A stretch of 64,000 nt of DNA from Novacetimonas hansenii JCM 7643 (GCF_000964405.1 NZ_BANE01000061.1:1-64000), one strand, 5' to 3'; counted from the stretch's first letter, positions 51,502 to 61,672 are shown. Program-made: numbers and translations. Notes: a model not told the origin generated them from the letters alone.

Positions 51502-52563
51502 TCAATCCTCGTCCATCGCAAGAAGTGCTGCCTGTTCTTCCTGCGTCAGGGCGTCGACGAACTCATCGAACTCCCCTCCCATGACCTTGTCGATCTTATA
51601 GAGCGTCAGGCCAATGCGGTGATCGGTAACGCGCCCTTGCGGGAAGTTGTAGGTGCGGATGCGTTCAGACCTGTCCCCTGTCCCCACCTGCGAGCGGCGG
51701 TCTGCTGCCCGGGTTTCATGGGCGGCGGCGCGATTGCGTTCATACAGGCGTGCGCGCAGGATTTTCATCGCCTTTGCACGATTTTTATGCTGACTCTTCT
51801 CTTCCTGCATCGCCACGACAATACCGCTGGGCATGTGCGTGATGCGCACGGCACTTTCCGTCTTGTTGACATGCTGCCCCCCTGCGCCTGAGGCACGGTA
51901 GACATCGATGCGCAGGTCGTTGTCGTTTATCTCCACGTCCACTTCTTCAGCTTCGGGAAGGACAGCGACAGTCACTGTGGATGTATGGATGCGGCCCTGG
52001 CTTTCGGTGGCGGGCACGCGCTGGACGCGATGCACGCCTGATTCGTATTTCAGGCGCGCAAAGACACCCCGGCCGGTAATGCTGGCAATCCCTTCGCGCA
52101 GGCCGCCAAGTTCGGACTCATCGTATTCAAGAATTTCGAACCGCCAGCCACGCTGATCCGCATATCGCTGATACGCCCCGAACATCTGCCCTGCAAAGAG
52201 GGCAGCTTCATCCCCACCCGCTGCGGGGCGGATTTCCAGGATGGCGCTGCGATCATCCGCTTCGTCACGCGGAAGCATGGCAATGCGGATATCGTGTTCC
52301 AGTTCGGGAATGCGCCTGCGCAGTTCTGCAAGCTCACTTTCCGCAAGACCCCGCATTTCTGGATCATCAAGCAGGGCCTGCGTGTCCTGCACCGCCTGTT
52401 CGGTGGCGCGCAGGGCATTGACCTTGGCGACAATGGGATCAAGTTCGGCGAATTCCCGCGAGGCCTGACTGAATGCCGCCCCGGACAGCCCCTCTGCCAA
52501 TAGCGCCTGCAATTCCTCGCCACGCGCTACGATCCGGTCAAGTCGTTCGTCAAACCGCGCCAC
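51502..52563 (-). CDS. prfA: Peptide chain release factor 1
   Basis: A 353-aa translation termination factor for UAA/UAG. The peptidyl-hydrolysis motif is [15 protein letters not shown]; the PxT-type codon region is represented by [14 protein letters not shown]; the tail is [23 protein letters not shown]-like (here [20 protein letters not shown]). The start is GTG 52563, only 2 nt after the hisS stop, so translation is coupled. PrmC downstream modifies its GGQ. Confidence 0.97.
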   Translation of the reverse strand: MARFDERLDRIVARGEELQALLAEGLSGAAFSQASREFAELDPIVAKVNALRATEQAVQDTQALLDDPEMRGLAESELAELRRRIPELEHDIRIAMLPRDEADDRSAILEIRPAAGGDEAALFAGQMFGAYQRYADQRGWRFEILEYDESELGGLREGIASITGRGVFARLKYESGVHRVQRVPATESQGRIHTSTVTVAVLPEAEEVDVEINDNDLRIDVYRASGAGGQHVNKTESAVRITHMPSGIVVAMQEEKSQHKNRAKAMKILRARLYERNRAAAHETRAADRRSQVGTGDRSERIRTYNFPQGRVTDHRIGLTLYKIDKVMGGEFDEFVDALTQEEQAALLAMDED

Positions 52564-52565
52564 CC

Positions 52566-53819
52566 TTATGCGCCCCGCGACAGGCCATGCAGGAAGCCTG
52601 TCACCTGATCCATTGCAACTTCGGCCTGCTGCCCCTTATCAAGGTCGCGGACCTGAACAACGCCCCGTGCGACCTCATCCTCGCCAATGACGATGGCATG
52701 GGTCGCGTTCAGGCGGTTTGCACGTTCCATGCGTCGCTTGAGGTTGCCACGATAAGATGTTTCCGCGCGGATATGCGCGCCCCGTAATGCCTGTAGCACT
52801 GTGATGCCGGTTGCTGCGGCACCTTCGCCCATCGGGACGACAACGACGGGACGCGGGGCGGCAGGCGCTTCGTCGAGCAGCATCGAAAGGCGTTCGATCC
52901 CGCCTGCCCACCCAATGGCGGGTGTCTGTGGTCCACCCATTTCGGAGACCAGCCCGTCATATCGCCCACCCGCAAGCACGGTACCTTGCGTACCCAGCCG
53001 TTCCGTCACGAATTCGAATGCCGTATGGCTGTAATAATCAAGCCCGCGTACGATGCGGGGGTTTTCACGGAATGGAACCCCAAGGATATCCAGCGTCTTG
53101 CGCAGGTCATCCCAGAATGCCTGGGCCTGCGGGTTGAGATATCCCGAAATCAGCGGGGCATCTCCCACCACGACCCTGTCCTGTGGCGACTTGCTGTCAA
53201 GGATGCGTAGCGGGTTGCGTTCAAGCCGGTTCAGGCTTTCGCTGGAAAGTTCATCGCGCCGTTCGGAAAAATAGGTAATCAGGGCCGCGCGCCATGCATT
53301 CCGGCTTTCGATATCGCCAAGGGTGTTGAGTTCCAGAACGGTATCGCGCGCAATGCCCAAGGCCTGCAAAATATCGCGTCCCATCGCGATCACTTCGGCA
53401 TCGGCCAGCGGTTCTGCCGGGCCGAGAAGTTCCGCACCGATCTGGTGGAACTGCCGGTAACGTCCTTTTTGTGGCCGTTCGTAGCGGAACATCGGTCCCG
53501 CATAAAAAACTTTCTGTGGCAGGGATTGCGTCAGCCCGTTTGTCACCAGCGCCCGGCATACGCTTGCCGTTCCTTCGGGGCGTAACGTCAGTGATTCACC
53601 CCCCCGATCCTCAAAGGTGTACATTTCCTTTGAAACGACGTCGGACGTATCGCCCAATGTGCGCTTGAAAACGCGCGTATCCTCGAAAATCGGGGTCGCC
53701 CATTCGTCAAAACCGTAAAGTCCGGTGATGCGACGGGCCGTTTCGATGACATGGGCGAAACGACGCTGCGTTTCCCCGATCAGGTCATGGGTGCCGCGGA
53801 CGGGCTGTAAACTGCTCAC
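52566..53819 (-). CDS. hisS: Histidyl-tRNA synthetase
   Basis: A 417-aa class II aminoacyl-tRNA synthetase. Motifs: [11 protein letters not shown], the motif 2 region [20 protein letters not shown], and histidine-specific [13 protein letters not shown]; motif 3 is in [15 protein letters not shown]. The GTG start at 53819 has AGGA 8 nt upstream. It follows ispG after a 120-nt gap that contains a perfect 20-bp hairpin and precedes prfA by 2 nt. Confidence 0.97.
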   Translation of the reverse strand: MSSLQPVRGTHDLIGETQRRFAHVIETARRITGLYGFDEWATPIFEDTRVFKRTLGDTSDVVSKEMYTFEDRGGESLTLRPEGTASVCRALVTNGLTQSLPQKVFYAGPMFRYERPQKGRYRQFHQIGAELLGPAEPLADAEVIAMGRDILQALGIARDTVLELNTLGDIESRNAWRAALITYFSERRDELSSESLNRLERNPLRILDSKSPQDRVVVGDAPLISGYLNPQAQAFWDDLRKTLDILGVPFRENPRIVRGLDYYSHTAFEFVTERLGTQGTVLAGGRYDGLVSEMGGPQTPAIGWAGGIERLSMLLDEAPAAPRPVVVVPMGEGAAATGITVLQALRGAHIRAETSYRGNLKRRMERANRLNATHAIVIGEDEVARGVVQVRDLDKGQQAEVAMDQVTGFLHGLSRGA

Positions 53820-53895
53820 TGCGAAATTCCTGCTTGAACGACATCATGCCCGTTCCGTCACCACATGCGAAGGGACAGGCCAGCCGGAAGGGACG

Positions 53896-53962
53896 CGGAA
53901 CTGACGCCCGCGGGCCGTTCCCTCCCCTCCCGGCCTGTGTCAGCCCGCGGGCGTCAGTTCCG
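53896..53962 (-). terminator. Perfect 20-bp hairpin spanning the ispG stop
   Basis: Arms 53896-53915 and 53943-53962 pair perfectly over 20 bp (core GGAACTGACGCCCGCGGGC), with a 27-nt loop. On the minus strand the 5' arm encodes the last residues of IspG (SELTPAG) and the 3' arm is noncoding. There is no U-tract. It could stop, protect or process the ispG-hisS transcript; translating ribosomes would open it. Confidence 0.7.
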
Positions 53963-55100
53963 ACGCGCGGGTCTTGTCTTCGGCTGCCTTGCGGGCGTCT
54001 TCTTCGGCCTGCATGGCCTTGGCCCTTGCCTCCACCAGCTCGACGATATGTTCGACCATGTCGCCGGCGGGCATCGTATGGTCCTGCCGTCCGGCGGAAT
54101 AGACCATGTGTCGTCCCGCGCCGCCGCCCGTGACACCCAGGTCGGTCATCAGTGCCTCGCCCGGGCCATTGACCACACAGCCGATGATGGACAGCGTCAG
54201 TGGTGTCTTGATATGCGCCAGCCGGTCTTCAAGCGTCTGGACGGTCTGGATCACATTGAATCCCTGACGTGCGCATGACGGGCAGGAAATGATTTTCACG
54301 CCACGATGACGCAGGCCAAGGGATTTAAGGATATCCCATCCGACCAGCACCTCTTCTTCCGGCTCGGCCGACAGTGAAACGCGCATCGTATCGCCCACGC
54401 CCGCCCACAGCAGGTTACCCAGGCCGATGGACGACTTCACGGTGCCCGCGCGTTTGCTGCCTGCCTCGGTAATGCCGATATGCAGCGGATGGTCACAGAC
54501 ATCGGCCAGTTGCTGATAGGCTGCGACGGCAAGGAAGACGTCCGAGGCCTTCACACTGATCTTGAATTCATGGAAGTCATGATCTTCAAGGATCTTGGCA
54601 TGTTCCAACGCGCTTTCGACCAGCGCGTCGGGGTTTGGCTCCCCGTATTTTTCCAGCAGATGCTTTTCCAGCGACCCGGCGTTCACGCCGATGCGGATGG
54701 AGCAGTTATAGTCTTTGGCCGCATTGATCACGTCGCGCACGCGCGCGGCATTGCCGATATTGCCCGGATTGATGCGCAGGCACGCCGCGCCAGCCTTGGC
54801 GGCCTCAATCGCGCGCTTGTAGTGGAAGTGGATGTCCGCGACGATGGGGACATTCACTTCGCGTACGATTTCAGCCAGTGCGGCCGTGCTTTCTTCGTCA
54901 GGGCATGAGACGCGCACGATATCCACCCCGGCAAGTTCCGCGCGGCGGATCTGTGCGATCGTGGCTTCCGCGTCGGTGGTCAGGGTGTTGGTCATGGTCT
55001 GCACCGAAATCGGTGCATCCCCGCCCACCGGAACCTTGCCCACGTGGATCTGCCGCGATTTGCGGCGTTCGATATGCTGATAAGGACGATAGCTGCTCAT
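53940..55100 (-). CDS. ispG: 4-hydroxy-3-methylbut-2-enyl diphosphate synthase (IspG/GcpE)
   Basis: A 386-aa [4Fe-4S] enzyme of the MEP isoprenoid pathway that turns MEcPP into HMBPP. N-terminal TIM barrel: [44 protein letters not shown]-terminal cluster Cys: [13 protein letters not shown] (C-x2-C) and a third Cys in [11 protein letters not shown], with the catalytic Glu there. The start at 55100 has GGAGG at 7 nt. It lies between rodZ and hisS, as in many proteobacteria. Confidence 0.97.
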   Translation of the reverse strand: MSSYRPYQHIERRKSRQIHVGKVPVGGDAPISVQTMTNTLTTDAEATIAQIRRAELAGVDIVRVSCPDEESTAALAEIVREVNVPIVADIHFHYKRAIEAAKAGAACLRINPGNIGNAARVRDVINAAKDYNCSIRIGVNAGSLEKHLLEKYGEPNPDALVESALEHAKILEDHDFHEFKISVKASDVFLAVAAYQQLADVCDHPLHIGITEAGSKRAGTVKSSIGLGNLLWAGVGDTMRVSLSAEPEEEVLVGWDILKSLGLRHRGVKIISCPSCARQGFNVIQTVQTLEDRLAHIKTPLTLSIIGCVVNGPGEALMTDLGVTGGGAGRHMVYSAGRQDHTMPAGDMVEHIVELVEARAKAMQAEEDARKAAEDKTRASELTPAG

Positions 55101-55140
55101 TGTCTGCCCTCCATACGAGGCGGGGAGTTCATGCCGCCCA

Positions 55141-55158
55141 GTCATGCTATGGCATGAC
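55141..55158. promoter_or_regulatory. Inverted repeat upstream of ispG
   Basis: GTCATGC-TATG-GCATGAC, a perfect 7-bp inverted repeat, 41 nt before the ispG ATG in the 136-nt rodZ-ispG gap. It could be an operator or a small hairpin. Confidence 0.35.
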
Positions 55159-55236
55159 GGGGTGCGATGAAGTCCTGTTTTCAGATCCTGTGACGGATAC
55201 GCATGCTGTCTTCACAACGTGTCGTTGCCGACCATA

Positions 55237-56430
55237 TTACTCCGCTTTGTCGGTTTGTGGGAGTGGGGGAAGCGTATTATTCCCTCCATCCGAGGGGCCG
55301 ACTGGCGGCAAAGGCGGCATTGGGGCGGATATCGTGCCCGTCGGACGCGCCGCGGGCGGCGGCATTGGCGCACGTGATGTTGTCGGGGGGGCCTGTGTGA
55401 TGGTGCCACTGCTGATGGCCTGCGCACTCAATATGATATTGCGCCGGACCTCTCCGTTCCGTCCCAACGGCGGTGATACCACGCCATTCGCGCTGAGTGT
55501 AAGGCCACCGGCATTGCCCACGGTCAGGACAAGATCGTGCTTGTCCACAGGCACCTGCCATGTCTCCCCGCTGCCCAGTGTATGGTCATAGATGACCCCA
55601 CCGCCCTGCTGGCGCACCTGCACCCATGTCGGGGCGGAGGCGTTCAGGGTGATCTGGTCCGTCGCCACTGTCGCCGCGGGGCCTGCCGGATCCGTACCAG
55701 CGGGATGGTCGGCGTCAGGATGGGTGTTGGCAAGGGCGTTCTTGTCCTCTCCCATCTTTTCCACCGGGCCGGAAGGCGCTTTGGCAGGGCTGGTGTCTTC
55801 GGGCGGTCCGGATGGGGCCAGCGCCGTGATACTGTTCTGTTCCTGCTGTGGCAGGGGCTGTGGCGGGTTGGGCGGCAGTTCCCCCGGTGCGGGCAGGACG
55901 GATGCGATTTGTGGCGATGCCGTGCCTGGTGTGGAAATGCCCGGCAGGTCGGTATGCGTGGTGATGACGGGATGTTCCGACGCCCCGGTCATGCGGTACC
56001 ACCCTATATAGGCACCCACCAGGATAACGATCCCACCCAGCAGGATCACGCCAAGCGGCAGGCTTTTTTCCGGTAGCGGAACAGGAAATGAAAGGTCGGG
56101 TTTGCGATCGAACGACCCGCGTGTTTCCATCTTGAAACGCTGGATCAACGGTTCTGGCGCAAGGCCGAGTGCCTTGGAATAGGTGCGCAGGAAGCCGATG
56201 GCATAGGCACTGCCGGGAAGCGCCTGTGCGCGGCCTTCCTCAAGCGCCTCCAGATATGGCAGGCGGATACGCAGCCATGATGCGACGTCCGGCAGGCTCC
56301 AGCCCAACTGTTCCCGGCGCGCGCGCAGTTCCTGACCAACACTATGGGGAAGGTCCCCGCCTGTGGGTGGGGTGGCCGCGTCGCCGGTGTTCGTATTTTT
56401 CTGGCGGAACATGCGTGTGCCCTCGCTCAT
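55237..56430 (-). CDS. rodZ: RodZ-like cytoskeletal/HTH membrane protein
   Basis: A 397-aa protein. Residues about 28-95 are a cytosolic helix-turn-helix domain (GQELRARREQLGWSLPDVASWL, IRLPYLEALEEG); one membrane helix lies at about 126-145 (LGVILLGGIVILVGAYIGWY); a long Pro/Ala/Thr-rich periplasmic stretch follows; a DUF4115 beta domain is near 265-330 (TWVQVRQQGGGVIYDHTLGSG). RodZ links MreB to cell-wall synthesis. It overlaps the upstream flavin oxidoreductase gene by 4 bp and precedes ispG, its common neighbour. An internal ATG at codon 7 also has a good ribosome site. Confidence 0.88.
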   Translation of the reverse strand: MSEGTRMFRQKNTNTGDAATPPTGGDLPHSVGQELRARREQLGWSLPDVASWLRIRLPYLEALEEGRAQALPGSAYAIGFLRTYSKALGLAPEPLIQRFKMETRGSFDRKPDLSFPVPLPEKSLPLGVILLGGIVILVGAYIGWYRMTGASEHPVITTHTDLPGISTPGTASPQIASVLPAPGELPPNPPQPLPQQEQNSITALAPSGPPEDTSPAKAPSGPVEKMGEDKNALANTHPDADHPAGTDPAGPAATVATDQITLNASAPTWVQVRQQGGGVIYDHTLGSGETWQVPVDKHDLVLTVGNAGGLTLSANGVVSPPLGRNGEVRRNIILSAQAISSGTITQAPPTTSRAPMPPPAARPTGTISAPMPPLPPVGPSDGGNNTLPPLPQTDKAE

Positions 56431-57503
56431 TCGCGGCGCATCCTGTCTTCCTGCCGGATCAGGGCATCAAGCGCCTGTTCCACCAGTTCGGCGATAATGT
56501 CGCGCACCGACTGTTCGCTGGTGATCATGCCGACGGACTGTCCCGCCATGACCGAACCGTTTTCGACATCCCCGTCGATCACGGCGCGACGTAGTGAACC
56601 GGCCCAGAAATGTTCAATATCCAGTTGGGCCTGTTCCTTCGTCAGTTCCCCCGACTGGAACCGTCGCAGCGTTTCTGCCTGATGGCTCAGGAAACGGCGG
56701 CTTCCTTCGTTCTGCAGGCCACGTACGGGGATGACGGGAAAGCGTTCGTCGAGTTGTACCGAAGTCACAGCATCGCGTGCGCTGGCGCGGATGAATGCCT
56801 TTTTGAAGCGTTCATGCGCGATGCTGTCGGTGGAGGCGGCAAAGCGCGTGCCAAGCTGCGCGCCTGCGGCCCCCTGCTCCAGATAGGAGACAATCGCATC
56901 GCCCCGGCCCAGGCCACCCGCCACGAAGACGGGAATGTCATGGACGAAGGGCAGGACCTCCTGCGCGAGTACCGTCAGCGATACGGGGCCGATATGCCCG
57001 CCCGCTTCGGAGCCTTCGATCACCAGCGCATCCACACCCATGCGCATCAGGCGCTTGGCCAGGACGAAAGCGGGGGCGAAGGCGATGACCTTTGCCCCGC
57101 CGTCCTTGATCGCGCGGATCACGGGACCGGACGGGATGCCCCCAGCCAGCACGACATGGCCGACACCCGCATCAAGGCAGACCTGCACAAGGTCATTGAG
57201 ACGCGGGTGCATGGTAATCAGGTTGACGCCGAACGGACGGGTGGTGCGGGCCTGTGTGGCTGCGATTTCCTCTGCCAGACGGTCGGGTTCCATGGCCCCG
57301 CAGGCCAGCACGCCAAAGCCACCCGCATTGGAAATTGCGGAGACGAGGTGGCGTTCGCTGATCCACGACATTGCCCCGCCAAGGAGGGCGACCTCGCTGC
57401 CAAGGAAGCTGGTGCCCGCCGACCAGAGCCGGTCAAGGCGTGCACGCGCCGCAACCCGGCGGGGATCCGTGGGAGTGGTGGAGGAAGGGCTGGTCTGGTT
57501 CAT
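56427..57503 (-). CDS. Nitronate monooxygenase-like flavin oxidoreductase
   Basis: A 358-aa FMN-dependent TIM-barrel protein of the NMO/2-nitropropane dioxygenase family. It shows GGAMSWISERHLVSAISNAGGFG near the N-terminus, EGSEAGGHIG (the catalytic His region) and PVFVAGGLGRGDAI with GAAGAQLGTRF (phosphate binding). The actual substrate is uncertain: alkyl nitronates, NAD(P)H:quinone or enoyl-ACP reduction (FabK-like) are known in the superfamily. The start at 57503 is one base past the lysC stop (TGA-C-ATG); rodZ overlaps its 3' end. Confidence 0.85.
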   Translation of the reverse strand: MNQTSPSSTTPTDPRRVAARARLDRLWSAGTSFLGSEVALLGGAMSWISERHLVSAISNAGGFGVLACGAMEPDRLAEEIAATQARTTRPFGVNLITMHPRLNDLVQVCLDAGVGHVVLAGGIPSGPVIRAIKDGGAKVIAFAPAFVLAKRLMRMGVDALVIEGSEAGGHIGPVSLTVLAQEVLPFVHDIPVFVAGGLGRGDAIVSYLEQGAAGAQLGTRFAASTDSIAHERFKKAFIRASARDAVTSVQLDERFPVIPVRGLQNEGSRRFLSHQAETLRRFQSGELTKEQAQLDIEHFWAGSLRRAVIDGDVENGSVMAGQSVGMITSEQSVRDIIAELVEQALDALIRQEDRMRRE

Positions 57504-57504
57504 G

Positions 57505-58758
57505 TCAGGCTGCATCAAGTCCATAGGCGGCGTGGAGGGCGCGGACCGCAAGTTCGGTATATTCGGCGGCGATCAGGACCGATACCTTGATTTCACTGGT
57601 CGAGATGACCTGAACGTTGATGTTGCGTTCAGAGAGGGTGCGGAACATCGTGTTGGCGACGCCGGTATGTGAACGCATGCCCACGCCCACCACGCTGATT
57701 TTCACCACGTCGTCATCGGTGGCAAGTTCGCCGTAATGGATGACGTCGCGTGCGTCTTCCAGCGCCTTGATGGCCTGTGCGAAATCGGTCTTGCCCACGG
57801 TAAAGGTAATGTTGGTCATGCCGTCGTCGCCGGTGCTTTGCACGATCATGTCCACGTTTACATTCGCCGCAGTCAGGGGACCAAACACGGCGGCGGCGAT
57901 TCCCGGCCGGTCAGGAACCCGGCGCACGGAAATTTTTGCCTCGTCACGGGAATAGGCAATCCCTGCCACCAGTTCCTTTTCCACGATTTCGTCCTCATCC
58001 ACGACTATTGAACCGGGCAGATGCCCTTCCGAAGGTGCGGGGCCGTCCGTAAAGCTGGACAGGACCTGTACGCGCACCCGTTTTTTCATTGCAAGTTCGA
58101 CGCTGCGGGTCTGCAGGACCTTGGCCCCGACGGACGCCAGTTCCAGCATCTCTTCATAGGTGATTTTATCGAGCTTGCGTGCTTTGGCAACGATCCTGGG
58201 GTCGGTTGTATAAATTCCGTCCACATCGGTATAGATATCGCACCGGTCGGCGTGCAGCGCCGCCGCCAGCGCCACGGCAGAGGTGTCTGACCCGCCCCGG
58301 CCCAGCGTGGTGATGCGGTTGTCGGCGGTCACGCCCTGAAAGCCTGCGATCACCGGAACCTGTCCCGCCTGCATTGAGGCGATCAGGGCCTGTCCGTCGA
58401 TACCCTCGATACGGGCCTTGCCATGGGCGTCATCCGTACGCACGGGGATCTGCCACCCCAGCCATGAACGCGCATTGATCCCCAGCGCCTGAAGCGCGAT
58501 CGCCAGCAGGCCACTTGTTACCTGTTCGCCTGTGGCAACGACGGAATCATATTCTCGCGGGTCATGAAGGGTGGACAGGTCCTGGCAGTAACCGACAAGC
58601 CGGTTGGTAACGCCCGACATCGCAGAGACGACAACCGCGACCTCGCATCCGGCATCGACCTGTTTGCGGACCTTTTCGGCAACAGCGCGAATCCGCTCCA
58701 GATTGGCCACGGATGTGCCACCGAATTTCATAACGATCCGCGGTACGGTAGTGGACAT
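57505..58758 (-). CDS. lysC: Aspartate kinase
   Basis: A 417-aa enzyme that phosphorylates aspartate, the first step toward Lys, Met and Thr. Catalytic domain: VMKFGGTSVANLERI at the N-terminus and GRGGSDTSAVALAAAL. Two C-terminal ACT domains for feedback control follow (about 265-417; DRPGIAAAVFGPLTAANVNVD, GMRSHTGVANTMFRTLSERN). The start at 58758 with GGAG upstream is chosen; the frame from 58914 would overlap ubiG. It is divergent from ubiG and heads lysC-NMO-rodZ. Confidence 0.97.
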   Translation of the reverse strand: MSTTVPRIVMKFGGTSVANLERIRAVAEKVRKQVDAGCEVAVVVSAMSGVTNRLVGYCQDLSTLHDPREYDSVVATGEQVTSGLLAIALQALGINARSWLGWQIPVRTDDAHGKARIEGIDGQALIASMQAGQVPVIAGFQGVTADNRITTLGRGGSDTSAVALAAALHADRCDIYTDVDGIYTTDPRIVAKARKLDKITYEEMLELASVGAKVLQTRSVELAMKKRVRVQVLSSFTDGPAPSEGHLPGSIVVDEDEIVEKELVAGIAYSRDEAKISVRRVPDRPGIAAAVFGPLTAANVNVDMIVQSTGDDGMTNITFTVGKTDFAQAIKALEDARDVIHYGELATDDDVVKISVVGVGMRSHTGVANTMFRTLSERNINVQVISTSEIKVSVLIAAEYTELAVRALHAAYGLDAA

Positions 58759-58916
58759 TGGAACAAGCTCTCCGCTGTGGGTCAGGATTCGTGCTGTCCG
58801 GGCCATTATCACAGGTGGGTGGTCCGGGGCATTGCGGTTATGTACAAGGCGCGTCACATACATCCCCCCCGCCTCTGCGTCCAGCGCGAGACAGCCATAT
58901 GAAAGGCGTTGCACCC

Positions 58917-59666
58917 ATGCAGCTTCACGATTCGTCAGCCCAGGGGCCGGGTTCGGTCTCCCCTTCGGAAATCGCCCGTTTCAGTGAACTGGCCGAAAGA
59001 TGGTGGGACCCGGCGGGACCGATGCGTCCGCTGCATGCGATGAATGACCTGCGGATATCGTGGTCACTGGCCCGCCTTCCCGCCCCCGCCGATGATCGCG
59101 GGACGCGGCGCACGCTGCTGGATATCGGCTGTGGCGCGGGTCTGGCAAGCGAGGCGTTCGCACGGGCGGGATTCGACGTTACAGGGCTTGATGCCTCCAG
59201 CGCAGCCATTACGGCGGGACGCCAGCACCTGCGTCACCATCCGTTACCCGCAGGCAGCGGGCCCCTTGCCTATCGCTGTGGCAGCGCGGAAGAGTTATGT
59301 GCCGAAGGCGCGCAGTTCGATGCGATTTCAGCGCTGGAAGTGATCGAACATGTCACAGATCCCGCCGCGTTCCTGGGGATGCTTGCCACCATGTTACGGC
59401 CGGGGGGTGTACTTGTCGTGTCCACCATGAACCGGACGCTACGTTCGCTGGCAATGGCAAAGATTGGGGCCGAATATGTGCTGCGCCTGTTGCCGGTCGG
59501 CACGCATGAATGGCGCAAATTCATAACACCTGCCGAACTGGGGCAGCAGGCCGTGCGGGCAGGGCTGCGAATCGCCGATATCGCCGGGATGGTGCCCGCG
59601 CTGGGGGGATGGCGTGAAAGCCGTGACCTCGGGGTCAATTATATTGCCTGCCTCGTGCGCGACTGA
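58917..59666 (+). CDS. ubiG: Ubiquinone O-methyltransferase UbiG
   Basis: A 249-aa SAM methyltransferase that does both O-methylations in ubiquinone synthesis. Motifs: ARFSELAERWWDPAGPMRPLHAMNDLRI (family signature), LLDIGCGAGLASEAFARAG (SAM motif I) and HEWRKFITPAELG. AAAGG lies about 10 nt before ATG 58917; ATG 58899 (255 aa) is an alternative and the frame from 58758 is too long. Divergent from lysC, as in many relatives. Confidence 0.95.
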   Translation: MQLHDSSAQGPGSVSPSEIARFSELAERWWDPAGPMRPLHAMNDLRISWSLARLPAPADDRGTRRTLLDIGCGAGLASEAFARAGFDVTGLDASSAAITAGRQHLRHHPLPAGSGPLAYRCGSAEELCAEGAQFDAISALEVIEHVTDPAAFLGMLATMLRPGGVLVVSTMNRTLRSLAMAKIGAEYVLRLLPVGTHEWRKFITPAELGQQAVRAGLRIADIAGMVPALGGWRESRDLGVNYIACLVRD

Positions 59667-59690
59667 TGGGAAAACGATCAGGGCCGGGAC

Positions 59691-59783
59691 TGAATTCTTG
59701 GTGAAACTGTTTCCAGAAAGCTCCAGAAGATGCCGCTTATTCGAAAAAGCGGCATCCAGGAATGCCGGTCGCCTGTTTTAAAA
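59691..59783. repeat. Dispersed intergenic hairpin repeat, copy 4 (most complete)
   Basis: TTCTTGGTGAAACTGTTTCC is followed by AGAAAGCTCCAGAAG, then a perfect 10-bp hairpin GATGCCGCTT/AAGCGGCATC (59729-59738, 59747-59756, 8-nt loop), then CCAGGAATGCC and a TTTTAAAAAAATT end. It is the reverse complement of the copies at 1, 4376 and 51373. It separates convergent ubiG and the lactonase gene and probably works as a bidirectional terminator. Confidence 0.6.
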
Positions 59784-59789
59784 AAATTC

Positions 59790-61022
59790 TCAGATCGTGT
59801 TCATAAAGGCAAAGGTGGTCGGGCTGCCAACGGGTGTGAAGTTCCATGTGAACTGCAATTCGCCCGTTGCACCGTTGACGCGAAATGATGTGACGGAATC
59901 GCTGCGCTGGTTGGCGCAGAACAGGAACGATCCGCTGGGGTCGAACATCATCGAACGGCCATAGTCTGCATGCATCCAGATTTCATCGACCAGGTTGAGC
60001 GTGCCATCGTCATTGACATGGAAACTGGCCAATGAATCGCCAAGCCGGTTGGAAACGTACAGGTAACGCCCGCTAGGTGAAAGAAGGATGCCCGCAGCAA
60101 GGCTGCTGCCGCGGAAATGCGGGGTGACGGTGCTTACGGTCTGCTGTGGGACGATCTCGCCCGTCTCGGCATTAAAGGTGGCGGCCACTACCTTCGAATC
60201 CTGCTCGCCAAGGATATAGATCATGTTTCCCTTCGCGTTGAAGGCGAAGTGGCGTGGGGCGGACCCGGGGGTCATGTTGATGAACGGCGCCTTTGCGACC
60301 GGTACCAACCGTCCCGTGTGCAGGTCCAGCGTCCAGACATAGACCCGGTCCAGCCCCGCGTCACAGGCCAGGACAAAGCGCCCGCTGGGGTCGGATGCGA
60401 CCATATGGACATGGGAGCCGGAATGGTCGCTGACGGCAAAATTCCCGGGCGGGTTGTCACTGGCGCGATCGGGCATGCGCGGGCCGGTGTTCCTGACCAC
60501 ATCGGTCGGGTCGCCAAGGCTGCCGTCGGGCCGAATGGGCAGGATGCCGACACTGCCGCCCATATAATTGGCAACCATTACATATTTGCCTGAATGATGG
60601 ATGCTCAGATGGGCGGGAATGGCCCCTCCTGAACGCATGACATTGATCTTGGTCAGTTCGCCACTTTTGCGATTGACGGAAAATGCCGTAACGCATCCTT
60701 CGTGATTGGCGTTGAAATCCTCGATTTCACTCAGGGCGTAAAGAAAGCGCGAATCCTGTGAAATGACGATGAAGGACGGGCTGGCGATATCGACATATGT
60801 CATCAACGCCGACAGGCTGCCATTGTCGGGATTCATCTCGAAGACTGAAATCCCCTCCCCGTTGCCACTGCCGCCCGGTGGCCCGTGCTGCGTATAACCA
60901 CCGATATAGCAGATGGTCCGTGAGCGCTGAGGCAGTTCTGCAAGTGACGGGCGCGATGCGACCGGCACCCCTGCCATCGCCAGCCCCGCAATAACGGCGC
61001 GCCGGGTAAGATTGGACTTCAT
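59790..61022 (-). CDS. Secreted lactonase family protein (beta-propeller, 6-phosphogluconolactonase-like)
   Basis: A 410-aa seven-bladed beta-propeller of the lactonase (YbhE/Pgl-like) family. The N-terminus is NLTRRAVIAGLAMAGVPVAS, with an RR pair and a hydrophobic run, Tat-like, cleaved near SLA-EL. Repeated blade motifs are present (SRFLYALSE, GKYVMVANY, GRYLYVSNRLGDS, GSFLFCANQ). Export argues against cytosolic 6-phosphogluconolactonase; a periplasmic sugar-lactone hydrolase fits better with oxidative sugar metabolism of acetic acid bacteria (inference). Convergent with ubiG. Confidence 0.85.
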   Translation of the reverse strand: MKSNLTRRAVIAGLAMAGVPVASRPSLAELPQRSRTICYIGGYTQHGPPGGSGNGEGISVFEMNPDNGSLSALMTYVDIASPSFIVISQDSRFLYALSEIEDFNANHEGCVTAFSVNRKSGELTKINVMRSGGAIPAHLSIHHSGKYVMVANYMGGSVGILPIRPDGSLGDPTDVVRNTGPRMPDRASDNPPGNFAVSDHSGSHVHMVASDPSGRFVLACDAGLDRVYVWTLDLHTGRLVPVAKAPFINMTPGSAPRHFAFNAKGNMIYILGEQDSKVVAATFNAETGEIVPQQTVSTVTPHFRGSSLAAGILLSPSGRYLYVSNRLGDSLASFHVNDDGTLNLVDEIWMHADYGRSMMFDPSGSFLFCANQRSDSVTSFRVNGATGELQFTWNFTPVGSPTTFAFMNTI

Positions 61023-61069
61023 CGAATTTCAGTTACCCCAATTTCAGATTTTCAAAAATGGTTGCATGC

Positions 61070-61606
61070 CTATGGCAGGCGGCATTCCGGCCCGATCTTG
61101 CCGGTGAAGGGGGTCCATGTTTCCGTTTCCCCAAACAGAGGAACCCCCACGAACCCCCGGAGTTTCAGCGCCCCCGAAGGCGCAATCCAGATCTTGGCGT
61201 GATAGACGTGGCCACTGTCGGGATCAAGGATATGGCCATTCCAGTGGCCGGCCTCCCCCTGATCGGGCGTAAAGCCCGTCAGCATCCGCAGGCCACATTC
61301 CGAATGTCCGTTATGGTCCTTGGGAACGTCCTTGGTATAGCTCAACCCGACAAGGTCGCCGCAGATTTCCGTGCCGCACTGCATGACGCGAAAGACGCCG
61401 TCATGATCCTTGGTTTCCCATTCCCCGATGATGGAGGGTGTCGCCGCCGGTGTGGCGTGTGCGGGCGAACGGGCACCACCCATGCCCACACCGGCAACAA
61501 GGGCCAGCAGCACCCGCGTGAGGATACCCGGCGTGCGATGAGGTCGGACCCGGCCCGTTTCCGGTCCCTGACCGATCCGTCCGGTCATTCCTGTCGTTCG
61601 GCGCAT
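61070..61606 (-). CDS. DUF2147 domain secreted protein
   Basis: A 178-aa protein. Residues about 28-52 are a hydrophobic export segment after a basic N-terminus (RTPGILTRVLLALVAGVGMG, then AHA-TP). The mature part fits DUF2147: IIGEWETKDHDGVFRVMQCGTEICGDLVGL at the start, and WNGHILDPDSGHVYHAKIWI with LRGFVGVPLFGETETWTP later. AGGAGAGG lies upstream of the ATG at 61606. Function is unknown; DUF2147 proteins are common envelope proteins in Proteobacteria. Confidence 0.85.
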   Translation of the reverse strand: MRRTTGMTGRIGQGPETGRVRPHRTPGILTRVLLALVAGVGMGGARSPAHATPAATPSIIGEWETKDHDGVFRVMQCGTEICGDLVGLSYTKDVPKDHNGHSECGLRMLTGFTPDQGEAGHWNGHILDPDSGHVYHAKIWIAPSGALKLRGFVGVPLFGETETWTPFTGKIGPECRLP

Positions 61607-61672
61607 GGATACCCTCTCCTTGGTCGTGCGCTGCGTAACATGCGGTGGATACGAAGCGAGCGTAGTCTCAGT

